Shown here: piece by piece, positions 1-6,814 of the stretch
Layout: every line of letters begins with the position of its first letter
Position numbering within the stretch: the first letter of the stretch is position 1
Notes under the pieces: generated by a model
The model's database searches: none
Told to the model about the DNA's origin: nothing
Seen by the model: the letters and a program-made list of their open reading frames with translations, nothing else
Made by a program: the position numbers and the translations under genes
NCBI GenBank assembly: GCA_964555685.1
Contig: CAZKTO010000023.1
Span: forward strand, 1-37,416
Source of the DNA: CAZKTO01 sp964555685
Lineage (GTDB): Bacteria; Chloroflexota; Dehalococcoidia; SHYB01
DNA: 37,416 bases
Direction: 5' to 3'

Positions 1-32
1 CGGCCCGCCCCTACTTGAATGGGAGCAGGGTC

Positions 33-1211
33 CTACGCCCGGGGCAGGCCCAGCCCGCGCTGGGCGATGACGTTGCGCTGGATCTCGTTGGTGCCGGCGC
101 CGATGGTCCCCGCCAGCGCGTGCTTGTACTCGTGGGGGAAGAAGCCGCCGGCGGGCGCGTAGGGCGATTCGGGCTCCAGGCCGCCATAGAGGCCCATGAT
201 CTGCATCCCCACGTGGGCCATCCGCAGCAGCAGCTCCGAGCCCCAGATCTTGTTGACCGAGGCCTCGTGGGTGGGGACCCGGCCCGCCGCCTGCATCGAG
301 GCCACGAGCTTGGTGAAGCGCAGGCCCGCCTGGATATCGATCTGGAGCTGCGCCAGCTTGGCGCGAATCTGCGGGTCCTTGCTCATGGGCCGCCCCTCGC
401 GCCAGTGGATCTTGCAGTAGCGCACCAGCTGCTCGAGGCCCCGCTGGGCCGTGCCGTAGGCAGCGAAGCCCGATCGCTCGAAGTCCAGGGCTGTGGCGAC
501 CTGGTACCAGCCCCGATGGAGCTCGCCCACGAGGGCCGTCTTGGGGATGCGCACGTTCTGGAAGAAGACCTCGTTGTGGCGCCAGCCGGCGATCGTCCAC
601 AGCGGCCGGACGGCGATGCCGGGCGTCCTCATGTCTACGATCATGAGGCTGATGCCCTTGTGCTTGGGCGCCTGGGGGTCCGAGCGCGCGGCGAGCCAGC
701 AGTAGTCCGCCTTGTGAGCGCCCGTCGTGAAGATCTTCTGGCCGTTGATGACGAACTCGTCGCCATCGACCTCGGCTCGCGTCTCGAGGCTGGCGAGATC
801 GCTCCCCGCGCCCGGCTCCGAGTAGCCCAGGCAGAAGTTGATCTCGCCCTTAAGTATCTTGGGAAGGAAGAGGGCCTTCTGCTCGGGCGTGCCGAAGAGC
901 ATGAGCGGCGCGGCCACGATGGAGACGCCGATATCGACAGCGGGGGCGCCGGCGCAGGCCGCCTCATATCCCAGGATGGCCTGGTAGAACATGCCCTTGG
1001 CCTGGCCGCCGTACTCGCTGGGCCAGGCGACGCCCAGGTACCCCCGCTCGCCCGTCCTGCGCCGCAGCGACCGCTCGAATGCGGCGCTATAGCCCGACAT
1101 CTCCCGATGGTCGTGGTGGTCCCTGGTCCTCTCCGGCGCCATCTCCTCGGCGAAGAAGGCGCGGAGCTCTTGGGCGAAGGCCTCTTGCTCTTGGGTGAAG
1201 CGGAAGTCCAT
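33..1211 (-). CDS. acyl-CoA dehydrogenase family protein
   Basis: This 392-aa protein has the length and order of an FAD acyl-CoA dehydrogenase: an N-terminal helical domain starting MDFRFTQEQEAF, a middle beta domain with GYSEPGAGSDLASL (substrate/FAD contacts) and FVINGQKIFTTGAHKADYCW, and a C-terminal helical domain ending GAGTNEIQRNVIAQRGLGL. It would oxidise an acyl-CoA to an enoyl-CoA in the cytoplasm, passing electrons to ETF. The site where medium-chain enzymes carry the catalytic Glu (YEGT) reads GAGT, so the base is elsewhere or the enzyme belongs to the FadE-like group that places it differently. It is the last gene of a leftward operon behind the alpha/beta-barrel genes. The ATG at 1211 was chosen because the family N-terminus begins there. 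The substrate cannot be told. Confidence 0.93.
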   Translation of the reverse strand: MDFRFTQEQEAFAQELRAFFAEEMAPERTRDHHDHREMSGYSAAFERSLRRRTGERGYLGVAWPSEYGGQAKGMFYQAILGYEAACAGAPAVDIGVSIVAAPLMLFGTPEQKALFLPKILKGEINFCLGYSEPGAGSDLASLETRAEVDGDEFVINGQKIFTTGAHKADYCWLAARSDPQAPKHKGISLMIVDMRTPGIAVRPLWTIAGWRHNEVFFQNVRIPKTALVGELHRGWYQVATALDFERSGFAAYGTAQRGLEQLVRYCKIHWREGRPMSKDPQIRAKLAQLQIDIQAGLRFTKLVASMQAAGRVPTHEASVNKIWGSELLLRMAHVGMQIMGLYGGLEPESPYAPAGGFFPHEYKHALAGTIGAGTNEIQRNVIAQRGLGLPRA

Positions 1212-1248
1212 GGGTGCGTGCTGCGGCGCTCCGTTGGGAACGGCGGCT

Positions 1249-1935
1249 CTAGCGGCGTTGGACAGGGCGCCGGTCGCCGCGGCGCTTGAACGTGGCCACC
1301 AGCACCGGCTTGGCGAGCCCGGCGCTGCTGCGGACGCGCTCCGGGTAACCGGCCAGCGTCTGCTGCATCGCCGCCCGCACGCCCGCCACGTCCGGCGAGC
1401 CGATCAGGAAGAACTGGGCGTACCCGGCGGGTGTGAAATCGCAGTGCTGGGCCTTGAACCGCACGCCGCCGGTCATGCCCGGCGTGGTCAGGATGGCGGG
1501 CATGTGCTGGGTGTTGTACCAGCGGTTGTACTCGTCCTCCCGGGCCTGGTCCAGGCAGCTGGTTAGCGCCAGCACGAACCCCTCCGGCTGGGCGGGCGGC
1601 GAGCCCTGCGCATGGATGCGGGTATACGCGCCGAAGTGGAACGTGCTGGCCACGGGCTGCCACCGCCCCTGCTCGCGCTTGCGGGCCATGTTCTCCATGA
1701 GCCAGGCCTTGGCGGCGTCCGCGTCCGGCCGGTCCAGCTCGTAGACGTTGGCGTAGCGGGGCTGCCCTGGCTGCGGCGCGATGTTCTCATACCGGGCCCA
1801 AGCAACGACGCCGGGCGTCTCCGCGGCGTCCGGACAGTGCGCCTCGTCCATCCACCGGTTGAGCGCGCCATCGAGGGCGGGCTCCTTGGGGCTGAAGAGG
1901 GCGATGATGAGGCCCTTGACCTTGGTTGTATCCAC
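1249..1935 (-). CDS. tandem two-domain dimeric alpha/beta-barrel (EthD-like) protein
   Basis: This 228-aa protein is two copies of a roughly 110-residue ferredoxin-like unit. Copy 1 (about residues 6-115) has LNRWMDEAHCPDAAETPG followed by PRYANVYELDRPDADAA. Copy 2 (about 123-228) has EYNRWYNTQHMPAILTTPG and ends VLVATFKRRGD. The W-(Y/M)-x-x-x-H-x-P motif and the later YxxxYE strand are the shared signature of the next three upstream genes. Such dimeric barrels include EthD and stress-response Dabb proteins that bind small hydrophobic molecules; the function here is unknown. The GTG at 1935 (VDTTKVKG) fits the domain start best; the open frame continues upstream but overlaps the neighbouring gene and no longer resembles the family. 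There is no clear ribosome site before it. A tandem copy in one chain could make an intramolecular dimer. Confidence 0.75.
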   Translation of the reverse strand: MDTTKVKGLIIALFSPKEPALDGALNRWMDEAHCPDAAETPGVVAWARYENIAPQPGQPRYANVYELDRPDADAAKAWLMENMARKREQGRWQPVASTFHFGAYTRIHAQGSPPAQPEGFVLALTSCLDQAREDEYNRWYNTQHMPAILTTPGMTGGVRFKAQHCDFTPAGYAQFFLIGSPDVAGVRAAMQQTLAGYPERVRSSAGLAKPVLVATFKRRGDRRPVQRR

Positions 1936-1985
1936 GGCGGGGGCCGGGTCTATGCCAGCGGCGCCAGGGCGATGGAGCAGATGCG

Positions 1986-2384
1986 CTACCGGGCCTTGGC
2001 GGCCGCACTCTTGGGCGCGATGCCCGCTGCGGCTGCCTCGGCGCGGGCCACCTCCGGCGTCCGCTTCTCCTTGCCCGTGTACCGGTAGGCGCCCACGTGG
2101 ACGGCCTCCAGCTTGGGCCAGATCACCATCTTGCCCGTGTGCTTCCCCAGCTCGGCGAAGGCGGCGATGGGGTCCTCGAAGTCCGTCTCGTAGACGGCGA
2201 GGTACTTGGCCTCGCCGGGCTTGGGGTTGATATTCTCGAACCGGGTGGCGTGGTAGTAGCACCCGGTGCCGACGACGTCCGGGATGTGGACCTCGTTGTA
2301 CCACTTGTTGAACTCGGCATCCCGGGATGGATCGCCGTTATTGACCATCACGACCAGAACGCCTGTCGGTTTCCTGCCTTCCAT
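1986..2384 (-). CDS. dimeric alpha/beta-barrel (EthD-like) protein
   Basis: This 132-aa single-domain member of the local barrel family begins MEGRKPTGVLVVM and carries EFNKWYNEVHIPDVVGTG at about residues 24-41 and KYLAVYETDFEDP at about 60-72. A basic/alanine-rich tail covers about residues 105-132. The ATG at 2384 is preceded by a strong AGGAGG at about 6-7 bases, which fixes the start. The first eight residues match the N-terminus of the next gene upstream (MQGRNPTG), so the two are recent paralogues. The family fold binds hydrophobic ligands or performs cofactor-free chemistry in some members. No catalytic residue beyond the conserved His is evident, so only the fold is called. Confidence 0.8.
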   Translation of the reverse strand: MEGRKPTGVLVVMVNNGDPSRDAEFNKWYNEVHIPDVVGTGCYYHATRFENINPKPGEAKYLAVYETDFEDPIAAFAELGKHTGKMVIWPKLEAVHVGAYRYTGKEKRTPEVARAEAAAAGIAPKSAAAKAR

Positions 2385-2443
2385 GGTGCTCCTCCTTCGT
2401 GGTGTTCCGTTCTCGATACTGGTGCAAGATCGCGGGGTCCGGC

Positions 2444-3163
2444 CTAGCGACGCGCCGCTCCCGCCTTGGCCACGGCCAGGGCGTCCGCCTGGGAGTAGGT
2501 CAACTTGAATGGCGCCGAGAGCCGCAGCGCCAGCGTGTCCGTCCTCCGCGTGCTCAGGGGCGGCTGGACGAGCAGCTTCTGCAGCTCCGCCAGGGCGCCG
2601 ATGGGATCGGGCCGGTCCGTCTCGTAGATCGCCAGGTACTTGGGCTGGCCGGGCGTGAGGCCGGTGTTGACGTAGCGGGCGGCGGCGAAGTAGAGGCCGG
2701 TGCCGATGATGTCGCCCAGGTGGACCTGGTCGTACCACTTATTGAACTCGGCCTCCCGGGCCGGGTCCTTGCAGTCGGTCAGGACGACGAGGGCGCCCGT
2801 CGTCTTCTTCCTGCCCGGAGCGCCGGCGGCGGGGCCCATGCGCTTGAAGACGGCCACCAAGGTGGACTTCATGTGGGGGCTGATGCGGCCCTGCTCCCGC
2901 AGCGGCGCCGTGTGGGTGCGGTTCTCCGTCCAGGCGGCGGCCGGATCGGGGCGCGTCGTCTCGTAGATGGCCAGGTACTTGGGCGATTCGGCGCCGCCCT
3001 TGGCCGTGGGGTTCTCGAAGCGGGTGCACAGGGGGAAGATGCCCGGCTTGGTCACGTCCGGAATGTGCATCTCCACGTACCATCTGTTGAGCTCGGCCTC
3101 CTTGGCCGGATCGGCGCAGTTGCCGAAGACGCAGGCGATGCCCGTGGGGTTCCTGCCTTGCAT
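2444..3163 (-). CDS. tandem two-domain dimeric alpha/beta-barrel (EthD-like) protein
   Basis: This 239-aa protein is built from two barrel units. Residues about 1-112 include ELNRWYVEMHIPDVTKPG and PKYLAIYETTRPDPAAAW; residues about 119-239 include EFNKWYDQVHLGDIIGTG and PKYLAIYETDRPDPIGAL. The linker around residue 112-122 (GPAAGAPGRKKTTG) resembles the N-terminus of a free-standing family member (GRKPTG), which points to fusion of two adjacent genes. The start ATG at 3163 is preceded by AAAGGAG. A TTG further upstream would run into the neighbouring gene. It sits in the same leftward operon as its paralogues. Function is not known; a ligand-binding or small-molecule-processing barrel is the reasonable guess. 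Confidence 0.8.
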   Translation of the reverse strand: MQGRNPTGIACVFGNCADPAKEAELNRWYVEMHIPDVTKPGIFPLCTRFENPTAKGGAESPKYLAIYETTRPDPAAAWTENRTHTAPLREQGRISPHMKSTLVAVFKRMGPAAGAPGRKKTTGALVVLTDCKDPAREAEFNKWYDQVHLGDIIGTGLYFAAARYVNTGLTPGQPKYLAIYETDRPDPIGALAELQKLLVQPPLSTRRTDTLALRLSAPFKLTYSQADALAVAKAGAARR

Positions 3164-3189
3164 GGCGCTCCTTTCGCGGTGCTCGCGGG

Positions 3190-3513
3190 TCAGATCTTGC
3201 GGAAGAGCTGCAGCTGCATCACGTCCAGGCAATCGATGGTGGAGGTGCTGCCCTCGGCGCGGCGCTTGTCCATCCGCTTCACCATCTCGCCGAAGACCTT
3301 CGGCGGGTCGTCCGACATCTCATAGATGGCGACGGACGCGGGCTGGCCTTCCGCGGCCGTAAGGTTCTCAAAACGGCTGGCGTCTGTCAACCCGGGCGCC
3401 CGCGTCTCCAGCACGTGGGGGATATGCACGTTGTCGTACCAGGATGCGAACTCGGCCTGGCGCTTCGGGTCCTTGGACCGGGTGAGGACGAGCAGGATGC
3501 CTTTGAGGGACAT
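3190..3513 (-). CDS. dimeric alpha/beta-barrel (EthD-like) protein, single domain
   Basis: This 107-aa protein begins MSLKGILLVLTRSKDP and has EFASWYDNVHIPHVLETR, then SRFEN and VAIYEMSDDPPKVF. It is the most divergent of the six local copies of the domain: the second proline-aspartate is PH and the YLA strand is SVA. It keeps the W-Y-D-x-V-H-I-P core and ends with a short beta strand (VMQLQLFRKI). Its stop lies 26 bases before the start of the next barrel gene. The order barrel, tandem, single, tandem suggests stepwise duplication and fusion. Molecular function is unknown. Confidence 0.78.
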   Translation of the reverse strand: MSLKGILLVLTRSKDPKRQAEFASWYDNVHIPHVLETRAPGLTDASRFENLTAAEGQPASVAIYEMSDDPPKVFGEMVKRMDKRRAEGSTSTIDCLDVMQLQLFRKI

Positions 3514-3525
3514 GGCTTCTCCTCA

Positions 3526-3882
3526 TCAGACTAACAGTAGCCTCATGGGCTGGAGAGTACGACTGAATGGGTTGAAGACGAGACCGAGGTTCTCTAATGT
3601 CACTACACCTAACAGTGCCTGGTCGTCGCCAGGCTCACCGAGAACCACGGGGGTGTGGCCTTCGCCCTGAGGCAGCACCACTATGCACTCGGAGATGCCT
3701 CGCTTGATGAGCGAGCCATCCGCCAAACGGAACTGCCGCTCGCGCTTTGATACAAGCCCAATGGCTCTCCAAGCCGGCTCCGGGAGCAAGGTGTATGCTG
3801 CGCCGCTATCCACGAGAAAGCTAACGGTATGTTCGACTCCTGTAGGGCCGCGGACTTTCCCTGCGATATACGTGATGCCCAT
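3526..3882 (-). CDS. retropepsin-like aspartyl protease domain protein
   Basis: This 118-aa cytoplasmic-looking protein has no signal peptide or membrane segment. It contains the aspartyl protease signature FLVDSGAAYTLLP at about residues 22-34 (catalytic Asp in D-S-G), an LADGS turn, and a C-terminal LLGVVTLENLGL segment that matches the second hydrophobic-hydrophobic-G motif of the clan AA fold. A single Asp motif means it would act as a homodimer, as retropepsins and bacterial clan AA proteases do. It is 12 bases from the barrel gene at 3513 and 8 bases from the amidohydrolase stop, so it belongs to the same operon. The substrate is unknown. The codon use around 3540-3840 looks less GC-biased than its neighbours, which may mean separate acquisition. 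Confidence 0.8.
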   Translation of the reverse strand: MGITYIAGKVRGPTGVEHTVSFLVDSGAAYTLLPEPAWRAIGLVSKRERQFRLADGSLIKRGISECIVVLPQGEGHTPVVLGEPGDDQALLGVVTLENLGLVFNPFSRTLQPMRLLLV

Positions 3883-3890
3883 GTCGATAC

Positions 3891-4741
3891 CTACCTGCCG
3901 CCGACCGGCGTGGGCGGCCCCTCCGGCGGGAGCTTGAAGGCCCGGCGGACGTTCCGGCTCAAGATACTCGCCTTGTCCTCCTCGCTCAGGCTGGAGCGGA
4001 GGATGGTTTCCAGGAGGCCCGAGCGGCCTCCGCCGCCAGTGCGGGTGGAGGCGTAGCTCTGGCCGGTGCTGAAGGTGAACTTATCGGAGCCGTTGCGCTT
4101 GGCCCATGCCTCGATGGAGGGCCAGCCCATGGGCCCGCCCACGTCCCACAGGATGTTGGGCGTCCGCTCGGCGAGGTGCAGCGCCTCCAGCGACTGCTCG
4201 TAGGAGAAGAAAGCGTCCAGGGCGATGAAGGTGAGCTGGGGGAACTCCTGGGCCAGGACCTGGAGCCGCCACGGCGCCTCCACTTGGATTCGGCGTTGGT
4301 GTGGATCACCGGGACCATGCCCAGGTCCGCCATGCGGCGCAGGATGGGGCGCATCCACTTGTTATCGATAAAGCAGCCCTGGAGGCGGTGGTGCCAGCTC
4401 AGCCCCTGGAGCCCCAGCTCACCGTGGCAGCGGTCGATCTCGGCCAGGCTCCGCTCGCCGTGGAGGGGCTCGACGGTGCCCAGGGCGATGGGGAAGTGGG
4501 CCGGGTCGCGCCGGCGATAGGCCGCCACCGAGTCGTTCACGCGCCGGGTGTCCTTGATGCCGTCGGGCCGCAGGTAGGAGTGGGAGGGCTGGATGACGGC
4601 CCAGTCGACGCCGGCGGCCTGAAGCGCGCGGACCCGCCCCTGGAGCTCCTCGTCGGGCGTGAGTTTCGACGCGTGGGCCTCGAAGTCGCCCAGGGAGTCG
4701 CTCAGGTCGCCGATGTGCTGGTGGGTATCGATGACTTCCAT
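3891..4741 (-). pseudogene. amidohydrolase (amidohydrolase_2 family), frameshifted
   Basis: Two reading frames together encode one metal-dependent amidohydrolase of about 280 residues. The first runs from the ATG at 4741 (MEVIDTHQHIGDL, metal ligands H-x-H) through GLSWHHRLQGCFIDNKWMRP to MVPVIHTNAES. From about 4285 the homology continues in a different frame (VEAPWRLQVLAQEFPQ, then ILWDVGGPMGW, SDKFTFSTGQSY and a tail ending PTPVGGR). The break lies within about 4270-4290; one missing base (or two extra) would rejoin the frames. Either the gene is inactive or the assembly has an error there; everything else is well conserved. It is the first gene of the leftward operon, behind an extended -10 promoter candidate. 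Related enzymes are TIM-barrel hydrolases or decarboxylases. Confidence 0.8.
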
Positions 4742-4793
4742 AGACGTGGCCTTGGGGTGTCCTCTCGTGCCCCGGCGTGTCGGGGCTGGCCGC

Positions 4794-4802
4794 AGTATAG
4801 CA
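4794..4802 (-). promoter_or_regulatory. extended -10 promoter candidate for the leftward operon
   Basis: On the minus strand the bases read TGCTATACT, which is a TG-N extended -10 with TATACT. It lies about 50 bases upstream of the amidohydrolase ATG at 4741. No good -35 is visible, as is usual for extended -10 promoters. Between it and the gene, a hairpin with GCCCCG/CGGGGC arms spans 4769-4786. This is pattern evidence only. Confidence 0.4.
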
Positions 4803-4907
4803 GCCGTGGGAAGGAGCGGAGCGCTGCGCCTTAGTGATTACATCGATTCAGTTCTAAACTTTAGATGAAAATGCTTTACTTGGTAGCTCTGGCGGGGTAC
4901 ACTGTGA

Positions 4908-5326
4908 GGAACGGAGACCGCGCTGGAGCCGTCGGGCCGCGCGGGTGAGGTGTGCGTCCTCTCGGCGGCGCGCCGCGCAGTGAGCGCCTCTGTGGATACC
5001 TTGGCCGAGGCGGGCCTGAAGGTGGCCGCGATGGAGCTACGGGCCTTCGCTCTGGCGCGCGCGGTGAACCAGCCCCACGCTATCGTCGCGTGGGTGGCGC
5101 CGACGGCTGCGAGGTGGTGATCGCGCGCGAGGCGGTGCCGGTGATCCAGCAGAGCCTTTTCTGGGACGCCGAGCCCGTGGAGGGCCTGGACGAGACCATC
5201 GCATCCCAGGTCGCCGATAGCCTCCAGCGCCCCGCCGGCAAGCTGGCGCCTCCCCTGACCTACCCCGCGGACTTCCCCGTCCACGATTTCGTCGTGAACA
5301 TGGGGCTGACGCTGCGGGAGGCGTGA
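4908..5326 (+). pseudogene. pilM remnant (type IV pilus assembly ATPase-like), decayed
   Basis: One frame (4908 to about 5095) reads VCVLSAARRAVSASVDTL then AAMELRAFALARAVNQPHAIV. The homology then moves to another frame (about 5090-5326): GADGCEVVIAREAVPVIQQ, SLFW, then a C-terminus YPADFPVHDFVVNMGLTLRE. These pieces resemble the middle and the extreme C-terminus of PilM, the actin-like cytoplasmic protein that links the pilus inner-membrane complex. The N-terminal third is missing, a frameshift lies near 5090, and the stretch between SLFW and the C-terminus is far too short, so there is also an internal deletion. It stops 3 bases before the prepilin peptidase start. The identification is from remembered family motifs. 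Confidence 0.6.
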
Positions 5327-5329
5327 GGG

Positions 5330-6130
5330 GTGGCGGCCTTCGCTTTCCTCATCGGGGCGGCCGTGGGAAGCTTCCTCAACGTCGTCATCGACCGCCTGCC
5401 TGCGGGGCGGTCGCTGGTCCACCCCCGCTCCGTGTGCGACGCCTGCCAGAGGCCGCTCAAGGAGCTGGACATGGTGCCCATCGTGAGCTACCTGGCGCTG
5501 CGGGGCCGGTGCCGCTACTGCGGCCACGGGATACCCCTCCGGGTGCTCCTGGTGGAGGCGGCCATGGCCTCCCTGGCCACCGGGCTCTATATCCAGCACG
5601 GGCTCGGCATCGAGCTCTTCGTGCTGGGGGCGGCCGTCGCCCTGCTCATCGTCGTCGCCGGCATCGACTATGACCACCAGCTCATCCTGAACAAGATGAC
5701 GACGCCCGCCGCGGTGGCCGCCCTGGCCATGGCCGCGTTCTGGCCTGATTTGGGCTTTCCCCGGACGTTCTTCGGCGACGAGGGGCGCCTGGACTCCTTC
5801 CTCAACTCCCTCATCTCCGGCGCCAGCGCCTTCTCCGCCCTCGCCGCCGTCGTCGTGCTGAGCCGGGGTGGGATGGGTGAGGGGGATGTGAAGCTGACGC
5901 TGGTCCTGGGGCTCTTCCTAGGCTTCCCGGCGGTGGTGGCGGCCCTCTGGCTGGGGGCCGTGAGCGGCGGGATCGTCGCCATCGCCCTTCGGGCCACGGG
6001 CCGGAAGGGGCGCAAGGATACCATCCCCTTCGGCGTCTTCCTCGCGGGGGGAGCCATAGCCGCTATCATGATGATAGGCTGGATCACATCACGGTACCAG
6101 GAGAAGGGCCTGGGAGGCTTCACGCTATGA
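5330..6130 (+). CDS. pilD: prepilin peptidase / N-methyltransferase (type IV leader peptidase)
   Basis: This 266-aa polytopic inner-membrane enzyme cleaves and N-methylates type IV prepilins. It has the N-terminal methylase-linked domain GSFLNVVIDRLP with a zinc-binding set C36-x2-C39 and C61-x2-C64, and the aspartyl protease domain with GIDYDHQ (Asp113/115) and GMGEGDVKL (Asp186). About seven or eight hydrophobic segments are evident. The start is GTG at 5330, three bases past the pilM remnant stop; no better start fits the family N-terminus. The stop overlaps the next ATG (ATGA). With pilM decayed next door, its substrates must be encoded elsewhere, or this is a relic of a once larger pilus locus. 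All key residues are intact. Confidence 0.93.
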   Translation: MAAFAFLIGAAVGSFLNVVIDRLPAGRSLVHPRSVCDACQRPLKELDMVPIVSYLALRGRCRYCGHGIPLRVLLVEAAMASLATGLYIQHGLGIELFVLGAAVALLIVVAGIDYDHQLILNKMTTPAAVAALAMAAFWPDLGFPRTFFGDEGRLDSFLNSLISGASAFSALAAVVVLSRGGMGEGDVKLTLVLGLFLGFPAVVAALWLGAVSGGIVAIALRATGRKGRKDTIPFGVFLAGGAIAAIMMIGWITSRYQEKGLGGFTL

Positions 6131-6427
6131 GGGCGCTACGTCTGACGACGCCTCGGCCGCCCGGGCGCGGGCGCCGCGTCGCCCCCGGCCGACGCCCAGC
6201 TCACCGTCCGCGAGGAGGAGAGCCTCCGGCTCGTTGCTCAGGGTCTCTCCAACGCGGACATCGCCCAGCGCCTCTTTGTGTCCGAGAACACCATCAAGAC
6301 GCACATCAAGGACATCCTGAACAAGCTGCACATGAAGAACCGGAGCGCGGCGGCGGCCTACGCCGCCCGGCTCGGCGCGTTGAAGAGAGAGGGCTCAGAC
6401 GAGGCCTCCGGCAAGCCCTCCCCGTAG
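6127..6427 (+). pseudogene. small LuxR/GerE-type HTH regulator, frameshifted
   Basis: The frame 6146-6427 encodes a clear LuxR-type helix-turn-helix: LTVREEESLRLVAQGLSN, ADIAQRLFVSENTIKTHIK, then DILNKLHMKNRSAAAAYAARLG. It has no start codon; a TGA precedes it at 6143. An ATG at 6127 overlaps the pilD stop (ATGA, translational coupling) and opens the +1-offset frame. Removing one C from the C5 run at 6182-6186 would join the ATG frame to the HTH and give a 99-residue stand-alone DNA-binding protein without a receiver domain. So this is either a true homopolymer frameshift or a sequencing/assembly error. Its target is unknown; the pilD link suggests a role in pilus control. Confidence 0.65.
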
Positions 6428-6492
6428 GCTAGTATTCAGTCAAGTTATAGAGCCGAGCATTGAGATCTAAACCAGGGTGCCGGGGGGGCCTC

Positions 6493-6634
6493 GGACCTAA
6501 CCCCCTGGCCCCCCCTTCGGAAGACTCAGAGCCTGCCCTGAGCCGAGCGAAGGGGCAGGCTCTTCCCTAAAGAGGAAGGGGGTATCGTCCCTCTCCCTTC
6601 AGGAGAGGGACAGGAGGGAGAGGTCCAGAGCGCC
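6493..6634. repeat. intergenic repeat, copy 1 (inverted relative to 19960-20052)
   Basis: This stretch matches the reverse complement of 19960-20052 almost base for base at both ends: ACCTAACCCCCTG at the left, and CCCTAAAG, GGAAGGGGGTATCGTCCC, a TCCCTCTCC/GGAGAGGGA hairpin and GGTCCAGAGCGCC at the right. It is interrupted by about 45 extra bases (6518-6562) that are absent from the other copy. No gene lies in 6428-6814. The rest of that gap holds this repeat, another inverted repeat at 6704-6765 and the leader of the next gene. Confidence 0.85.
6518..6563. repeat. palindromic element inserted inside the copy-1 repeat
   Basis: Perfect 10-base arms GAGCCTGCCC (6529-6538) and GGGCAGGCTC (6553-6562) flank CTGAG and CGAAGGGG-like bases, matching the short CTGAG...CGAAGGG repeat family seen elsewhere in the window. 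The 19960-20052 copy lacks it, so it is a true insertion or an excision. Confidence 0.7.
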
Positions 6635-6703
6635 GGGTCGTTTAGGAACGTATGCATTCATCTGTAATGCTTTCAAGCCACCAGAGGGCATGGCTGCCGC
6701 CTC

Positions 6704-6765
6704 GTCATTGCGAGCCCGCCCCTTCGCTCCTTGCTCAGGGTAGACTCCGGCGGGCGCGGCAATCT
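6704..6765. repeat. imperfect inverted repeat, intergenic
   Basis: The left arm ATTGCGAGCCCGCC (6707-6720) is an imperfect reverse complement of GGCGGGCGCGGCAAT near 6749-6763, with a loop carrying CCTTCGCTCC and TTGCTCAGGG. It ends about 50 bases before the amidohydrolase start. It has no coding content and looks like a dispersed genomic palindrome. Confidence 0.5.
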
Positions 6766-6814
6766 GATGGAGTGGCGGTGCCCGCGGCTATACTGGGCCC
6801 GTTCTGGAGGAGTC

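Noticed and set aside
2385..2738. N-terminal extension of the barrel protein up to 2738
   Set aside because: The extra residues overlap the neighbouring barrel gene, are arginine/proline-rich, and a strong AGGAGG lies before the internal ATG at 2384.
4838..5677. A 279-codon minus-strand frame opposite the pilM remnant and pilD start
   Set aside because: It is His/Asp/Gln-rich with no domain and lies opposite the clear PilD coding sequence.
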